18,573 nt of DNA from Ignatzschineria sp. Its GTDB lineage: Bacteria > Pseudomonadota > Gammaproteobacteria > Cardiobacteriales > Wohlfahrtiimonadaceae. Shown here one piece after another: positions 1 to 6,853 of this stretch; the first letter of the stretch is position 1, and every line of letters starts with the position of its first letter. The stretch spans positions 1 to 18,573 of the forward strand of contig JASLEF010000046.1 in assembly GCA_030151245.1 (NCBI GenBank), given 5' to 3'. The notes below the pieces were generated by a model, which ran no database searches, was not told the DNA's origin, and was given only the letters and a program-made list of their open reading frames with translations. Position numbers and translations under genes: made by a program.

Positions 1-142
1 CTTTATGACGGCAAGAGCAGCCCATCTCCCATGGGAATTCATCGAGCATGTTTCAACACGCATTATTAAAGAAGTCAACGGCGTATCACGAGTAACCTAC
101 GATATCTCCAACAAACCACCAGCAACTATTGAGTGGGAATAG
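1..142 (+). CDS. guaA: GMP synthase (glutamine-hydrolysing), C-terminal end (partial)
   Basis: Only the last 46 codons are present, in the frame starting at base 2 and ending with TAG at 140-142. The translation carries the GuaA C-terminal signature: an MTA...AHLPW block, an RIIKEVNGVSRVTYDIS block, and the terminal KPPATIEWE. This is nearly identical to the end of E. coli GuaA. The enzyme makes GMP from XMP, glutamine and ATP in the cytosol. This C-terminal segment belongs to the dimerisation domain that also contacts XMP. The start, and any guaB partner, lie outside the window to the left. Transcription probably ends at the hairpin 28 bases downstream. Confidence 0.95.
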   Translation, partial: FMTARAAHLPWEFIEHVSTRIIKEVNGVSRVTYDISNKPPATIEWE

Positions 143-169
143 GATTAATGTAGTTTATATTAGATATTC

Positions 170-193
170 AAAAGCCCGCGAATGCGGGCTTTT
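170..193. terminator. Bidirectional Rho-independent terminator between guaA and the Fic remnant
   Basis: A perfect 10-bp stem (AAAAGCCCGC, 170-179, pairing with 184-193) closes a GAAT loop. The GC core is flanked by A on one side and T on the other, so a U-tract forms in either direction. It lies 28 bases after the guaA stop and 16 bases beyond the stop of the convergent minus-strand Fic gene, and probably serves both. Confidence 0.85.
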
Positions 194-208
194 GAACTAT
201 CACTAATA

Positions 209-604
209 TCATCTAAATTCAATGTAATATTCGGCAAGTTTCTTACATAAAATATCTTTATCTAAATTTTGAAGCCAATTATCTTTTTCTAATGCCATGA
301 ATAATTTTTGAGTTTCAATTTCAATTCGGTCGTGAACACAAAATAGAGTTCCATCTTTTGATATATTGATCGTTCGAATTGCTCCCGCCCAATCGTATAA
401 TTCAGAAAAAAGCTGACGATGAAGTTTTCTCATGTAGTCTAAATTATAAGGAGGTAATTCGAAATAAATACTCTGAATCGTAAAGCTCGTAATTTCCCTT
501 TCTGCACTTTCTAACAGTGTCATTTCTTGAATATTTAAACGATTCTTGAGGATATCTGAATTGGGATAACAGTAGTGATCGTTGCCAGTATCATACTTAT
601 CCAT
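209..604 (-). pseudogene. Truncated Fic-domain protein, lacks the catalytic HPFx(D/E)GNGR motif
   Basis: The 131-residue product aligns along its length with the first two thirds of the roughly 200-residue E. coli Fic protein. Matching blocks are an N-terminal YDTGND..CYPNSDILKNRLNI segment, LHRQLFSELYDWAG (residues 61-74), and the substrate-docking flap around GTLFC (85-89). It then reads KKLAEYYIEF and stops, exactly where full Fic proteins continue into the HPFx(D/E)GNGR loop. That loop carries the catalytic histidine and the ATP-phosphate contacts. No such motif is readable in the 66 bases left before guaA. Known Fic proteins transfer AMP to target proteins; this one should not. It starts 3 bases after the yhfG-like stop with only a weak RBS, so translation is probably coupled. 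I call it a 3'-deleted remnant. A retained non-enzymatic role is possible but unsupported. Confidence 0.8.
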
Positions 605-607
605 AAT

Positions 608-832
608 CTAACTTTGATATTTATTCAAAATCGCTTCTAATGTTGTTTCTGCTTTTGAATAATCAACCTGAATCCCTTCAAGTCTCGAGCTCTCCTGAAA
701 ATTTCTGAGCTTTACTTGTTCATAATATGTATAAGGATTAAAGATATCCAATGAAGGAGCAAGTTCTCGATATCGTTGAAAAAACTGAATAACTCCCATT
801 TTTTTCACTCTAAATGTCATCTCAGATCTCAT
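608..832 (-). CDS. YhfG-like antitoxin of a class I Fic module
   Basis: A 74-residue protein. The core NFQESSRLEGIQV (residues 44-56) matches E. coli YhfG (NFQASRRLEGVEI) and contains the S-x-x-x-E-G inhibition motif of class I Fic antitoxins (S48, E52, G53). In that family the glutamate blocks ATP gamma-phosphate binding in the partner Fic protein. About 19 extra residues precede the part shared with E. coli YhfG. The ATG at 832 is supported by AGGGAG seven bases upstream. An ATG at codon 5 is the alternative but has no better RBS. The gene immediately precedes the truncated fic, the usual antitoxin-toxin order. The antitoxin looks intact while its target has lost the active site. Confidence 0.75.
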   Translation of the reverse strand: MRSEMTFRVKKMGVIQFFQRYRELAPSLDIFNPYTYYEQVKLRNFQESSRLEGIQVDYSKAETTLEAILNKYQS

Positions 833-920
833 ATTTTATCTCCCTTTACGTTAGATTCATTTTGCATCGTTTACAATGAAAATCTCAAGAGACCTCGATA
901 TTAAATGCTTCATCATAATT

Positions 921-949
921 TGTATACTCTTTCGAAGATTCTCTAACAA
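921..949 (-). promoter_or_regulatory. Candidate sigma-70 promoter for the yhfG-fic unit
   Basis: Reading the minus strand, TTGTTA (949-944) is followed after exactly 17 bases by TATACA (926-921). Each box matches consensus at four of six positions. It would give a leader of about 80 bases before the ATG at 832. The call rests on spacing and position only. Confidence 0.3.
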
Positions 950-988
950 AACAGAAACGTTTCAAGTTCATCATTCACATAATGAAAA

Positions 989-1015
989 ATCCTAGTTCAT
1001 TCACTGAACTAGGAT
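989..1015 (-). terminator. Rho-independent terminator downstream of the HglS-type gene
   Basis: A perfect 11-bp stem (ATCCTAGTTCA, 989-999, with 1005-1015) closes a five-base loop. Read on the minus strand, the stem is followed by TTTTTC. It lies 64 bases after the stop of the minus-strand dioxygenase gene. The plus-strand side has no T-tract. Confidence 0.75.
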
Positions 1016-1078
1016 AGATCTTACTCGTTGTCCTTAATGCACTTTTATTCTTTAGCTGCTTCTCGGCATCAAAGTCTC

Positions 1079-2470
1079 TTACGAGATCTTCAGTGCCGCT
1101 TTCGCCTCAGCTAATGTTCTTGCGGAGTTTTCAGCATAGAGCTTTAACTCATTCAGAACCTTTGCTCCTAAGGCTTCTTCAAACTGTACTTGATTGGAGT
1201 CGATTTCATATTCCGCCTGCCCCCCTTCACCAAGATTTGATTGAAAGATACCGGCGGCACTTACTGGCAAGAAGTCTTCATACACGATTGGCTCAATCTG
1301 TAATGCGCCTTCGGCAATTAACGCTTTGAGATCGCCGGCATCGAATGTTCCGGCTTTCGCTTTACCTTTATCAGTTGCATAGTAAGCAAAGTATGCAAGT
1401 TCTTGATCATGAAGTTCTGCATAATTATCCGGAAATGCTGCGAAATTTTTCGCTAATAACTCGTAATAACGATCACTATTCGATTCATTTGCCGGGCCTC
1501 CCATTTCTGCTCTCGTTTTATTTAAAAGCTCATCATAAAGCATACGGCCTTTCGGGGTTAATGCTGCACCACGTTGCTCTATTTCCCCAAAACGTGCAGT
1601 ATGACTGCCCGCCTCTGCACCTAAAGCTTGATCGGTAAAGCGGACGGACTCTGAAAGCGCTTTAAAACTTGTTTGACGAAGCAAGATCGGGCATTTTCGA
1701 GTAGGAGGTCCTTCAATCACCGCTTTAGGCGTGATTCCTTTCTCCGGCATGAGGCGCTGTACCTCATCGATATCTAATGTTCTTGGCGTTAAATGATTAA
1801 TGTGCGGCCCCTTAAATGCCACCACATCTGCGATCAAGCGATGCTGATCATGAAGTAATTCATATTGAGCTTTTGTCACAGTGGCGTCTTGATGCCAACA
1901 GAATGTTTTTAAAACTTCTGAAACGTATAATGTCGCATCTTCATCATTTAATCCGCCATCACTTTCTGCCTTTTCGATCAGCCGAATTGCTTCATCACTA
2001 AAGATTTGTCGTGCATTCAAAATCTCTAAAATTTCTTCACGAAGAACAGGATCTTCTATCAACTCTAATCTTAATAACGATGTAAAAACACGAAAAGGAC
2101 TAATGCGAAGCGAATCCTCATGAATCGCACGAAATGCCGTAGAGTGTACAGGAACACCCGCTGGGGTTAAATCATAATAGCCCACTGGAACCATCCCCAT
2201 CACTGCAAATAGTCGACGCATCATATGGAGCTCTGCCGCTGTTCCAAGGCGAATCGCGCCATGACGCTCTTCATCTAAACGCGCAAGCTCATCCGTCTGC
2301 AGTAATTGCGCTTTCAGCTCAGGTTTTTTTACTAAAGTTTCTTGATTCACCTCGGCAACAAGATCCATCAAATCCCCATATAAAGGCACCTCTTTTTGAT
2401 ACATTGCCGACATTTTTTCTGAAAATTTTGCCCGAATCAAATCCGGAGAGATAAAGCTATCTTTTGCCAT
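1079..2470 (-). CDS. hglS: 2-oxoadipate dioxygenase/decarboxylase (HglS/YdcJ family, DUF1338)
   Basis: The 463-residue protein is collinear with E. coli YdcJ. Shared blocks include SAMYQKEVP, DELARL..ERHGAIR, YYDL..AGVPVHSTAFR, FRVFTSLLRLELIE, HINHLTPRTLDID, ILLRQTSFKAL, HTARFGEIEQRG.ALTPKGR and YEDFLPVSAAGIFQSNLG. The family is known from Pseudomonas putida HglS, a metal-dependent enzyme converting 2-oxoadipate to D-2-hydroxyglutarate and CO2 in lysine catabolism. The likely metal and substrate residues are present: H70, R74, the histidine near 225, and a glutamate in FGEIEQ near 295. The ATG at 2470 has AGGAAAG four bases upstream. The gene stands alone and divergent from a solute symporter, with its own terminator. 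No other lysine-degradation gene is visible, so the physiological substrate here is inferred from the family. Confidence 0.9.
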   Translation of the reverse strand: MAKDSFISPDLIRAKFSEKMSAMYQKEVPLYGDLMDLVAEVNQETLVKKPELKAQLLQTDELARLDEERHGAIRLGTAAELHMMRRLFAVMGMVPVGYYDLTPAGVPVHSTAFRAIHEDSLRISPFRVFTSLLRLELIEDPVLREEILEILNARQIFSDEAIRLIEKAESDGGLNDEDATLYVSEVLKTFCWHQDATVTKAQYELLHDQHRLIADVVAFKGPHINHLTPRTLDIDEVQRLMPEKGITPKAVIEGPPTRKCPILLRQTSFKALSESVRFTDQALGAEAGSHTARFGEIEQRGAALTPKGRMLYDELLNKTRAEMGGPANESNSDRYYELLAKNFAAFPDNYAELHDQELAYFAYYATDKGKAKAGTFDAGDLKALIAEGALQIEPIVYEDFLPVSAAGIFQSNLGEGGQAEYEIDSNQVQFEEALGAKVLNELKLYAENSARTLAEAKAALKIS

Positions 2471-3025
2471 CGTTCTTTCCTAAAGTGCATAAACTGATCA
2501 GACCTCCCCATTCATCTATAAAATGATGCCTCTACGATGAGATCTTCACTGAATATTGTTATTATTTATCGTGAGCGATTTTATCTTTTATCCTTTGCCA
2601 CGCTCATCCAACTCATCCTCATAAAACCAAAAGTTCCGCCATTAAACAATAGAAAAATAAGCAAAAAGTCATTCCCTTTTTTCATACCTTCTCTTGAGAG
2701 AAAGGATCGATAGTTTCTCTATGCTCGCTATTACTCGGCACTTTTAAAGCATTCTAGCGAATCTATTTTGAAATAAAAGTTATTCCTAAAAGGAATAACA
2801 TCATTCTTAAAAATCATTTGAGGCTTTCATTCTGAGTAGACTAACCTAATGAGTCGCCTTCCACGATCTCTGTGGGCGCGATGTGCTTATTTCATTCACA
2901 CGATGAAATATTACAGTCAACAACGATAACAATGAAATACCTGACTGACTCGATAAGGCACTACCATCTATCACAATCGTGACACCATTAATAAAGCAAT
3001 ATAACGATCTAATAAAGGGAAATTT
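2471..3025. other. 555-bp divergent intergenic region between hglS and the DAACS symporter
   Basis: I see no coding sequence here. It must hold the promoters for both flanking genes, which point away from each other. Three weak signals are visible: a palindrome TTCTCT-TG-AGAGAA at 2689-2702, a stronger one at 2779-2799 (listed separately), and a possible -10 box TATAAC at 3000-3005 ahead of the symporter. A short low-similarity reading frame on the minus strand (2846-3058) overlaps the symporter start and has no coding character. Confidence 0.6.
2779..2799. repeat. 9-bp inverted repeat, possible operator
   Basis: GTTATTCCT (2779-2787) and AGGAATAAC (2791-2799) form perfect arms around AAA. 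It sits about 310 bases upstream of hglS and 227 bases upstream of the symporter. No gene ends nearby, so termination is unlikely even though the minus-strand side is T-rich. A dimeric regulator binding site is a reasonable guess. Confidence 0.4.
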
Positions 3026-4279
3026 ATGGGAAATATTTGGCGTGGGTATAAAAGACAATCTTTTATGCTAAAAATCACTTCTGGATTTATTCTAGGCTTA
3101 ATCATTGGCTTAATTTTTGGACCGGCAAGTAATGTTTTAGCGCCTTTAGGGCAGATCTTTATGAACCTCTTAAAGATGATTGTTATTCCGCTTATTTTTC
3201 TCTCACTCATGGTTGCCGTCAACCATTCAGCACCGAAAGAATTAGGCAGAATAGGAATGAAAGTATTACCGGTTTATCTCTTCTTTACCGCTATTGCGAT
3301 CTTTCTTGGTATTGCCATCGCCAAACTAATGAATCCCGGTGTCGGTCTAACCCTTCCTGGGGACCTCTCTATTGCCGTGCCAGAAAGCCCAAGCTTTATC
3401 TCAACCCTTATTAATATGATCCCCACCAATATTGTGCAAGCCATGGCAGATGGCAATATTCTATCTGTCGTCTTTATGGCAATCATCGTAGGTTTACCGG
3501 TACTCTATATGCGCCACAGCGAACAAGAAGCACAAAGAGAGATGGGAAATACCCTCATGAAGTTTATGGAAGCCGCTAATGAAGTGGTCTTAAAGATCTT
3601 AAACGGTATTTTACAATATGCGCCTATCGGCGTTCTAGGAATTACAGCGTCCACCATTGGTAGCCAAGGAATTGACACCTTAATCGCCTTAGGAAAATTT
3701 GTACTCACCTCTTATATCGGGGTTATTTTACTAGTGATTGTTGCTTATCCAATAGCGTTAAAACTTTGTGGCGTTCAAGTTCTTCAGTTTTACAATAATA
3801 TTAAAGAAGCCATTATGACTTCATTTGTAACATCTAGCAGCCTTGGTACTCTACCTATTACCATCAATGCCGCAAAAAAAGCGGGGATTGATGAACGAAT
3901 TGCCAATTTAACTTTACCTATCGGCGCAACAATTAATATGAACGGAACCGCTCTTCGATTTGGAGTAGGTGTTATCTTTGCTGCTGAAATCATGGGTATA
4001 CAATTGGGCTTACCTGAGTTACTCTCTATTATCATTATTGGAACCTTAGCAGCTGTAGGGACGGCCGGCGTTCCTGGCGCAGGACTAATTGGTATGTCGA
4101 TTGTTTTTACGCAAGCAGGACTACCTATTGAAATAGTTGCTTTAACAGCAGGAATCAATGCACTTGTCGACATGATCTTTACAATGGGAAATGTGACGGG
4201 AGATCTCGTCGCTGCAAAAATCGTGGATCAATCAGAGCGGAAAAATCTTTTAAAAACAGAAAACTCTGAATCTCTTTAG
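3026..4279 (+). CDS. Dicarboxylate/amino acid:cation symporter (DAACS/SLC1 family), substrate unclear
   Basis: A 417-residue inner-membrane protein of typical SLC1-family length and many hydrophobic segments. The re-entrant HP1 motif SSSLGTLPIT begins at residue 270. The unwound TM7 motif reads NMNGT (304-308), where the family usually has NMDGT. HP2 has GTAGVPGAGLIG, and TM8 ends DMIFTMGNVTGDL. In GltPh numbering, the TM8 aspartate that binds the substrate amino group (D394) is kept as D382. The arginine that binds an acidic side chain (R397) is F385 here. The family couples uptake to Na+ or H+. These changes argue against glutamate, aspartate or C4-dicarboxylates and for a neutral substrate, which is inference. 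The ATG at 3026 follows AAGGGA at a six-base spacing. The gene is divergent from hglS. Confidence 0.88.
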   Translation: MGNIWRGYKRQSFMLKITSGFILGLIIGLIFGPASNVLAPLGQIFMNLLKMIVIPLIFLSLMVAVNHSAPKELGRIGMKVLPVYLFFTAIAIFLGIAIAKLMNPGVGLTLPGDLSIAVPESPSFISTLINMIPTNIVQAMADGNILSVVFMAIIVGLPVLYMRHSEQEAQREMGNTLMKFMEAANEVVLKILNGILQYAPIGVLGITASTIGSQGIDTLIALGKFVLTSYIGVILLVIVAYPIALKLCGVQVLQFYNNIKEAIMTSFVTSSSLGTLPITINAAKKAGIDERIANLTLPIGATINMNGTALRFGVGVIFAAEIMGIQLGLPELLSIIIIGTLAAVGTAGVPGAGLIGMSIVFTQAGLPIEIVALTAGINALVDMIFTMGNVTGDLVAAKIVDQSERKNLLKTENSESL

Positions 4280-4321
4280 GCTCTTCTTTATAAAAGCCCC
4301 TCGTAGGTTCTTTGATAAAAA

Positions 4322-4355
4322 AACACCCCAAAGTTAGATTTAACTTTGGGGTGTT
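4322..4355. terminator. Strong terminator between convergent genes
   Basis: A perfect 15-bp stem (4322-4336 with 4341-4355) closes a GATT loop. Read on the minus strand, the stem runs into at least five T residues beyond its own TT end, giving a clear terminator for the AhpD-like gene. On the plus strand it lies 42 bases after the symporter stop, but the tail is ACTCTATTC, a weaker U-tract. Confidence 0.85.
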
Positions 4356-4437
4356 ACTCTATTCAGTCACTCTTTTAAAGTATATCTCTAATATATCTCT
4401 AACTTTTACCGATACGTAATACCACTTGATAAAAGGA

Positions 4438-4983
4438 CTAAATAAGATCTACAACAGGGAAATCAATCTCCGGATCCACAAAGTTATTTAACCAGTTTGT
4501 GAAACTATTGAGTGTGGCAAACAATGAAATTTGTACGATATCCGCTTCAGTAAAGCCTAAATCTTTCGCTTCCTCTAACAATGCGTTATCTAGTTTCCCA
4601 TGATTTTTCACAATGCTAACAGCAAGCGTCATCAACATTTTTTCACGAGGATCCTTACTTTCACCCTTCTGCGCTGCAACGCACTCTTCTGCTGTTAATC
4701 CTGCCATTCTTTTTGCCGTAAATGTATGTGCACTCACACAATAATGACAACCATTAAAGTTAGCGACCGCTAAAGCTAATAATTCTTGCTCACGTGCTGT
4801 AAATTTTGTTTGGGCATTGAGCTTTTCTTGTAATGCTAAAAATGAAGTTAAACTTGCACCATCAATTCCTAAAGCACCAAAGAAATTAGGAAGGCGTCCA
4901 AACTTTCCTTTTAACTGCTCTAAAACTGGCTTTGCAATCTCATCGGCTGTTTCTGGCGTTACTAATGTAAATTTTGACATCAT
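4438..4983 (-). CDS. AhpD-like carboxymuconolactone decarboxylase-family protein (putative peroxidase-related)
   Basis: A 181-residue, mostly helical protein. It contains E67, C79, C82 and H86 in ...EQELLALAVANFNGCHYCVSAH. The spacing equals that of the AhpD proton-relay and redox set (E118, C130, C133, H137 in Mycobacterium tuberculosis AhpD). A longer N-terminal segment, LVTPETADEIAKPVLEQLKGKFGRLPNFF, is typical of the 'uncharacterised peroxidase-related enzyme' branch. The role is probably thiol-dependent peroxide reduction in the cytosol, but no substrate or electron donor is shown by context. Two adjacent ATG codons (4983 and 4980) both lie close to GGGAAA. The second has the better seven-base spacing, giving 180 residues. 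It is a single-gene unit with its own terminator. Confidence 0.82.
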   Translation of the reverse strand: MMSKFTLVTPETADEIAKPVLEQLKGKFGRLPNFFGALGIDGASLTSFLALQEKLNAQTKFTAREQELLALAVANFNGCHYCVSAHTFTAKRMAGLTAEECVAAQKGESKDPREKMLMTLAVSIVKNHGKLDNALLEEAKDLGFTEADIVQISLFATLNSFTNWLNNFVDPEIDFPVVDLI

Positions 4984-5234
4984 TCAATTTCCCTATGTAA
5001 TCACTATTTTTTAATTTGAAATACCTAATACAGCATCTATCTTACAAAACAATATATATTTTTACAATATATCATTACATATAAATATAGAATGAGCATT
5101 TTCAGAGTCTTTCAAAGTGCCTACTATCTATTCAATTCAAAAATTGATCAATCCTGTGCAGATAATCCTGATAATCACTCCTTAAAACATTCCTAATTTT
5201 TGGGCAATTAATGCTCGAAGATTGCAGAAGTGAA

Positions 5235-5263
5235 TTGAGGCAACCCCCTTTAATGTGTATCAT
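5235..5263 (+). promoter_or_regulatory. Candidate sigma-70 promoter of adk
   Basis: TTGAGG (5235-5240) and TATCAT (5258-5263) are separated by exactly 17 bases. They match the -35 and -10 consensus at four and five of six positions. Transcription would start near 5270, leaving a leader of about 55 bases. Confidence 0.5.
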
Positions 5264-5279
5264 GTTATGACTATGTAGC

Positions 5280-5299
5280 AAATCTGTATCAGCAGATTT
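5280..5299 (+). promoter_or_regulatory. Leader hairpin upstream of adk
   Basis: AAATCTG (5280-5286) and CAGATTT (5293-5299) form a 7-bp stem that runs directly into further T residues, 25 bases before the adk ATG. It resembles a weak attenuator, or a hairpin that protects the 5' end of the mRNA. The low GC content makes strong termination doubtful. Confidence 0.35.
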
Positions 5300-5324
5300 T
5301 TATAACCTAAGGAGATAGTTTTAT

Positions 5325-5876
5325 ATGCGTATAGTCCTGCTTGGCGCACCGGGATCTGGAAAAGGAACTCAGGCTGAAAATATTGTTAAAAAATTTGGAA
5401 TTAACCATCTTTCAACAGGTGATATGCTTCGTGCAGAAGTGAGTGAAGGTACTCCACTTGGCCTTGAAGCTAAAAAAATCATGGATGAAGGAAAACTTGT
5501 TTCAGATGAGATCGTCCTTGGTATGGTTAAAAATCATATTTTAAAATCAGAAAATGGTTTTCTCCTTGATGGCTTCCCAAGAAACATCAATCAGGCAGAA
5601 CAACTAGATAAGCTCCTTGATGAAATCAACATGCCTATCGAAAAAGTGATCTATTTTGACGTTCCTTTTGAAATCATCAAAGAACGTTTAAAATCACGTG
5701 GTCGTTCTGATGATAATGAAGAAACCATTCTCAAACGCCGTAAAGTATTTGAAGATGAGACATTCCCATTAGTCGATTACTTCGTTCTTCAAGGGAAGCT
5801 CAAAACCATCAATGGTCATGGCGATATCAATGAGATCAGCGAAGAGATCTTCAAAGCGATTGATCCTTCACTTTAA
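5325..5876 (+). CDS. adk: Adenylate kinase, short (LID-less) form
   Basis: This cytosolic enzyme catalyses ATP + AMP = 2 ADP. The 183-residue product has the P-loop GAPGSGKGT (7-15), the AMP-binding STGDMLR (30-36) and DGFPR (82-86). It then has RGRSDDNEETILKRRKVF, where long-form enzymes such as the 214-residue E. coli Adk carry a LID insertion of about 30 residues. The LID is absent here, as in short bacterial and cytosolic eukaryotic forms. The ATG at 5325 follows AAGGAG at a ten-base spacing. A promoter candidate lies upstream and a clear terminator downstream, so adk appears monocistronic. The call is firm. The short form is less common in gammaproteobacteria and may help place the organism. 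Confidence 0.96.
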   Translation: MRIVLLGAPGSGKGTQAENIVKKFGINHLSTGDMLRAEVSEGTPLGLEAKKIMDEGKLVSDEIVLGMVKNHILKSENGFLLDGFPRNINQAEQLDKLLDEINMPIEKVIYFDVPFEIIKERLKSRGRSDDNEETILKRRKVFEDETFPLVDYFVLQGKLKTINGHGDINEISEEIFKAIDPSL

Positions 5877-5945
5877 TGACTCTATATCAGTATCCTCTAT
5901 TATAATGAACGATACTCTTAGAACATTGTAAGAATCAGTTTCTTC

Positions 5946-5979
5946 AAAAAGGCTACAAGCAATGCTCAGTAGCCTTTTT
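5946..5979 (+). terminator. Rho-independent terminator of adk
   Basis: AAAAAGGCTA (5946-5955) and TAGCCTTTTT (5970-5979) form a perfect 10-bp stem around a 14-base loop and end in a T-tract. It lies 70 bases after the adk stop. The next gene's ATG follows only 20 bases later, so that gene is expressed by read-through or from a promoter overlapping this hairpin. Confidence 0.85.
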
Positions 5980-5998
5980 GTTATCACAAAGGTTATTT

Positions 5999-6709
5999 AT
6001 GAAAAAAAATATTATTGGTATTGTCGGTATTATTGCCTTCATCTCTCTCTTTGCTTATTTTGGGCAAAATCTTTTTATGCCCCCCAAACAAGGTAATGTA
6101 GATACTGAGCCCTTTTGGATTATTGAAACGACCCCCGAAAAACTGACCGTATTTAACCTGACCTTAAATGAATCTTCGCTTGAAGATGCCCTATTTATTC
6201 TTGGAAACCGTTTAAACTTATCAATATTCCAAGATGCCGGCACTGACCAAAAACAACTTGAGGGGTATATCCGGGAAACACATGTCGGTGGACTAACAGC
6301 AAGAATTCCCTTCACGCTTAAAACCTCTGATACTCAACTAGATGAAATCATGGCATTTTTAACGCCTAGTAAAAAATCAACCTCCAAACGAACAATCTAC
6401 GAAATACCCGAAGAATTTCATCCTCGCTTTTATGACAATATCATTGAAACAATCGCTTTTATTCCGATGGCAGTCTCATTAGATGAAGCCGTTATCCTCG
6501 GGCGATTTGGAGATCATCCGATGAAACTTCAAGAGAAAGATCAAGGGGCATTCCACTACCTTTATCCTGACAAAGGTGTCGACATCTCTTTAGATGCTAA
6601 AGGAGAATACCAATCGGTTGTCCAATATATTACGCCCAATGAGTTTGAAGAAAAAATATTACAACCACTACAAATGAATGACGCCATAGAAGTCCCTCTC
6701 CTCCAATAA
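5999..6709 (+). CDS. Membrane-anchored periplasmic protein of unknown function
   Basis: A 236-residue protein that I do not recognise. The N-terminus MKKNIIGIVGIIAFISLFAYFGQNLFMP has a short basic start and one hydrophobic segment (about residues 4-24) with no lipobox or clear cleavage site. It is therefore probably a signal anchor with the rest in the periplasm. The soluble part has the conserved-looking stretches VFNLTLNESSLEDALFILGNRLNLSIF and EGYIRETHVGGLTARIPFTLKT, and a charged C-terminal third with no cysteines. The ATG at 5999 is preceded by AAAGG at a six-base spacing. The in-frame TTG at 5978 lies in the adk terminator and is unlikely to be the start. The gene sits just behind adk and has its own terminator, so co-regulation with adk is possible but not shown. 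Confidence 0.75.
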   Translation: MKKNIIGIVGIIAFISLFAYFGQNLFMPPKQGNVDTEPFWIIETTPEKLTVFNLTLNESSLEDALFILGNRLNLSIFQDAGTDQKQLEGYIRETHVGGLTARIPFTLKTSDTQLDEIMAFLTPSKKSTSKRTIYEIPEEFHPRFYDNIIETIAFIPMAVSLDEAVILGRFGDHPMKLQEKDQGAFHYLYPDKGVDISLDAKGEYQSVVQYITPNEFEEKILQPLQMNDAIEVPLLQ

Positions 6710-6716
6710 TAATCCC

Positions 6717-6737
6717 CTATTCTCTATTCTCTATTCT
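6717..6737 (+). repeat. Three tandem copies of CTATTCT
   Basis: Three perfect 7-bp units lie between the stop of the membrane-anchored gene and its terminator. The tract is noncoding, so copy-number change would not shift a reading frame. Confidence 0.7.
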
Positions 6738-6740
6738 CAG

Positions 6741-6774
6741 AAAATGCCGGCGATCCCTTCGATGCCGGCATTTT
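6741..6774. terminator. Bidirectional Rho-independent terminator between convergent genes
   Basis: AAAATGCCGGC (6741-6751) and GCCGGCATTTT (6764-6774) form a perfect 11-bp stem around a 12-base loop. The plus strand continues with TTTTTT and the minus strand ends in TTTTC. It lies 31 bases after the plus-strand gene and 79 bases after the convergent tcdA stop. Confidence 0.9.
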
Positions 6775-6853
6775 TTATCATATTTCATACAAGAACCTTA
6801 TCAGATTCATTAAAAACACGTTTTGCACTACGAACAATTCACAAAGCTACCAA

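Larger units (their letters stand above)
4984..5324. other. 341-bp divergent intergenic region between the AhpD-like gene and adk
   Basis: I see no coding sequence. The left half is very AT-rich (ACAATATAT occurs twice within about 25 bases near 5050-5080) and should contain the minus-strand promoter. The right half holds the adk promoter candidate and leader hairpin listed separately. Confidence 0.6.

Noticed and set aside
1093..2001. Three plus-strand reading frames inside the HglS-type gene
   Set aside because: The full-length minus-strand gene is well conserved against YdcJ, so these are shadows.
3790..4173. 127-codon minus-strand reading frame inside the symporter
   Set aside because: Opposite strand of the conserved HP1-TM8 region. 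The hydrophobic look is a mirror of the membrane gene.
5978..5998. TTG start adding seven residues to the membrane-anchored protein
   Set aside because: The TTG lies within the adk terminator stem and would place polar residues before a normal signal anchor. The ATG at 5999 has a proper RBS.
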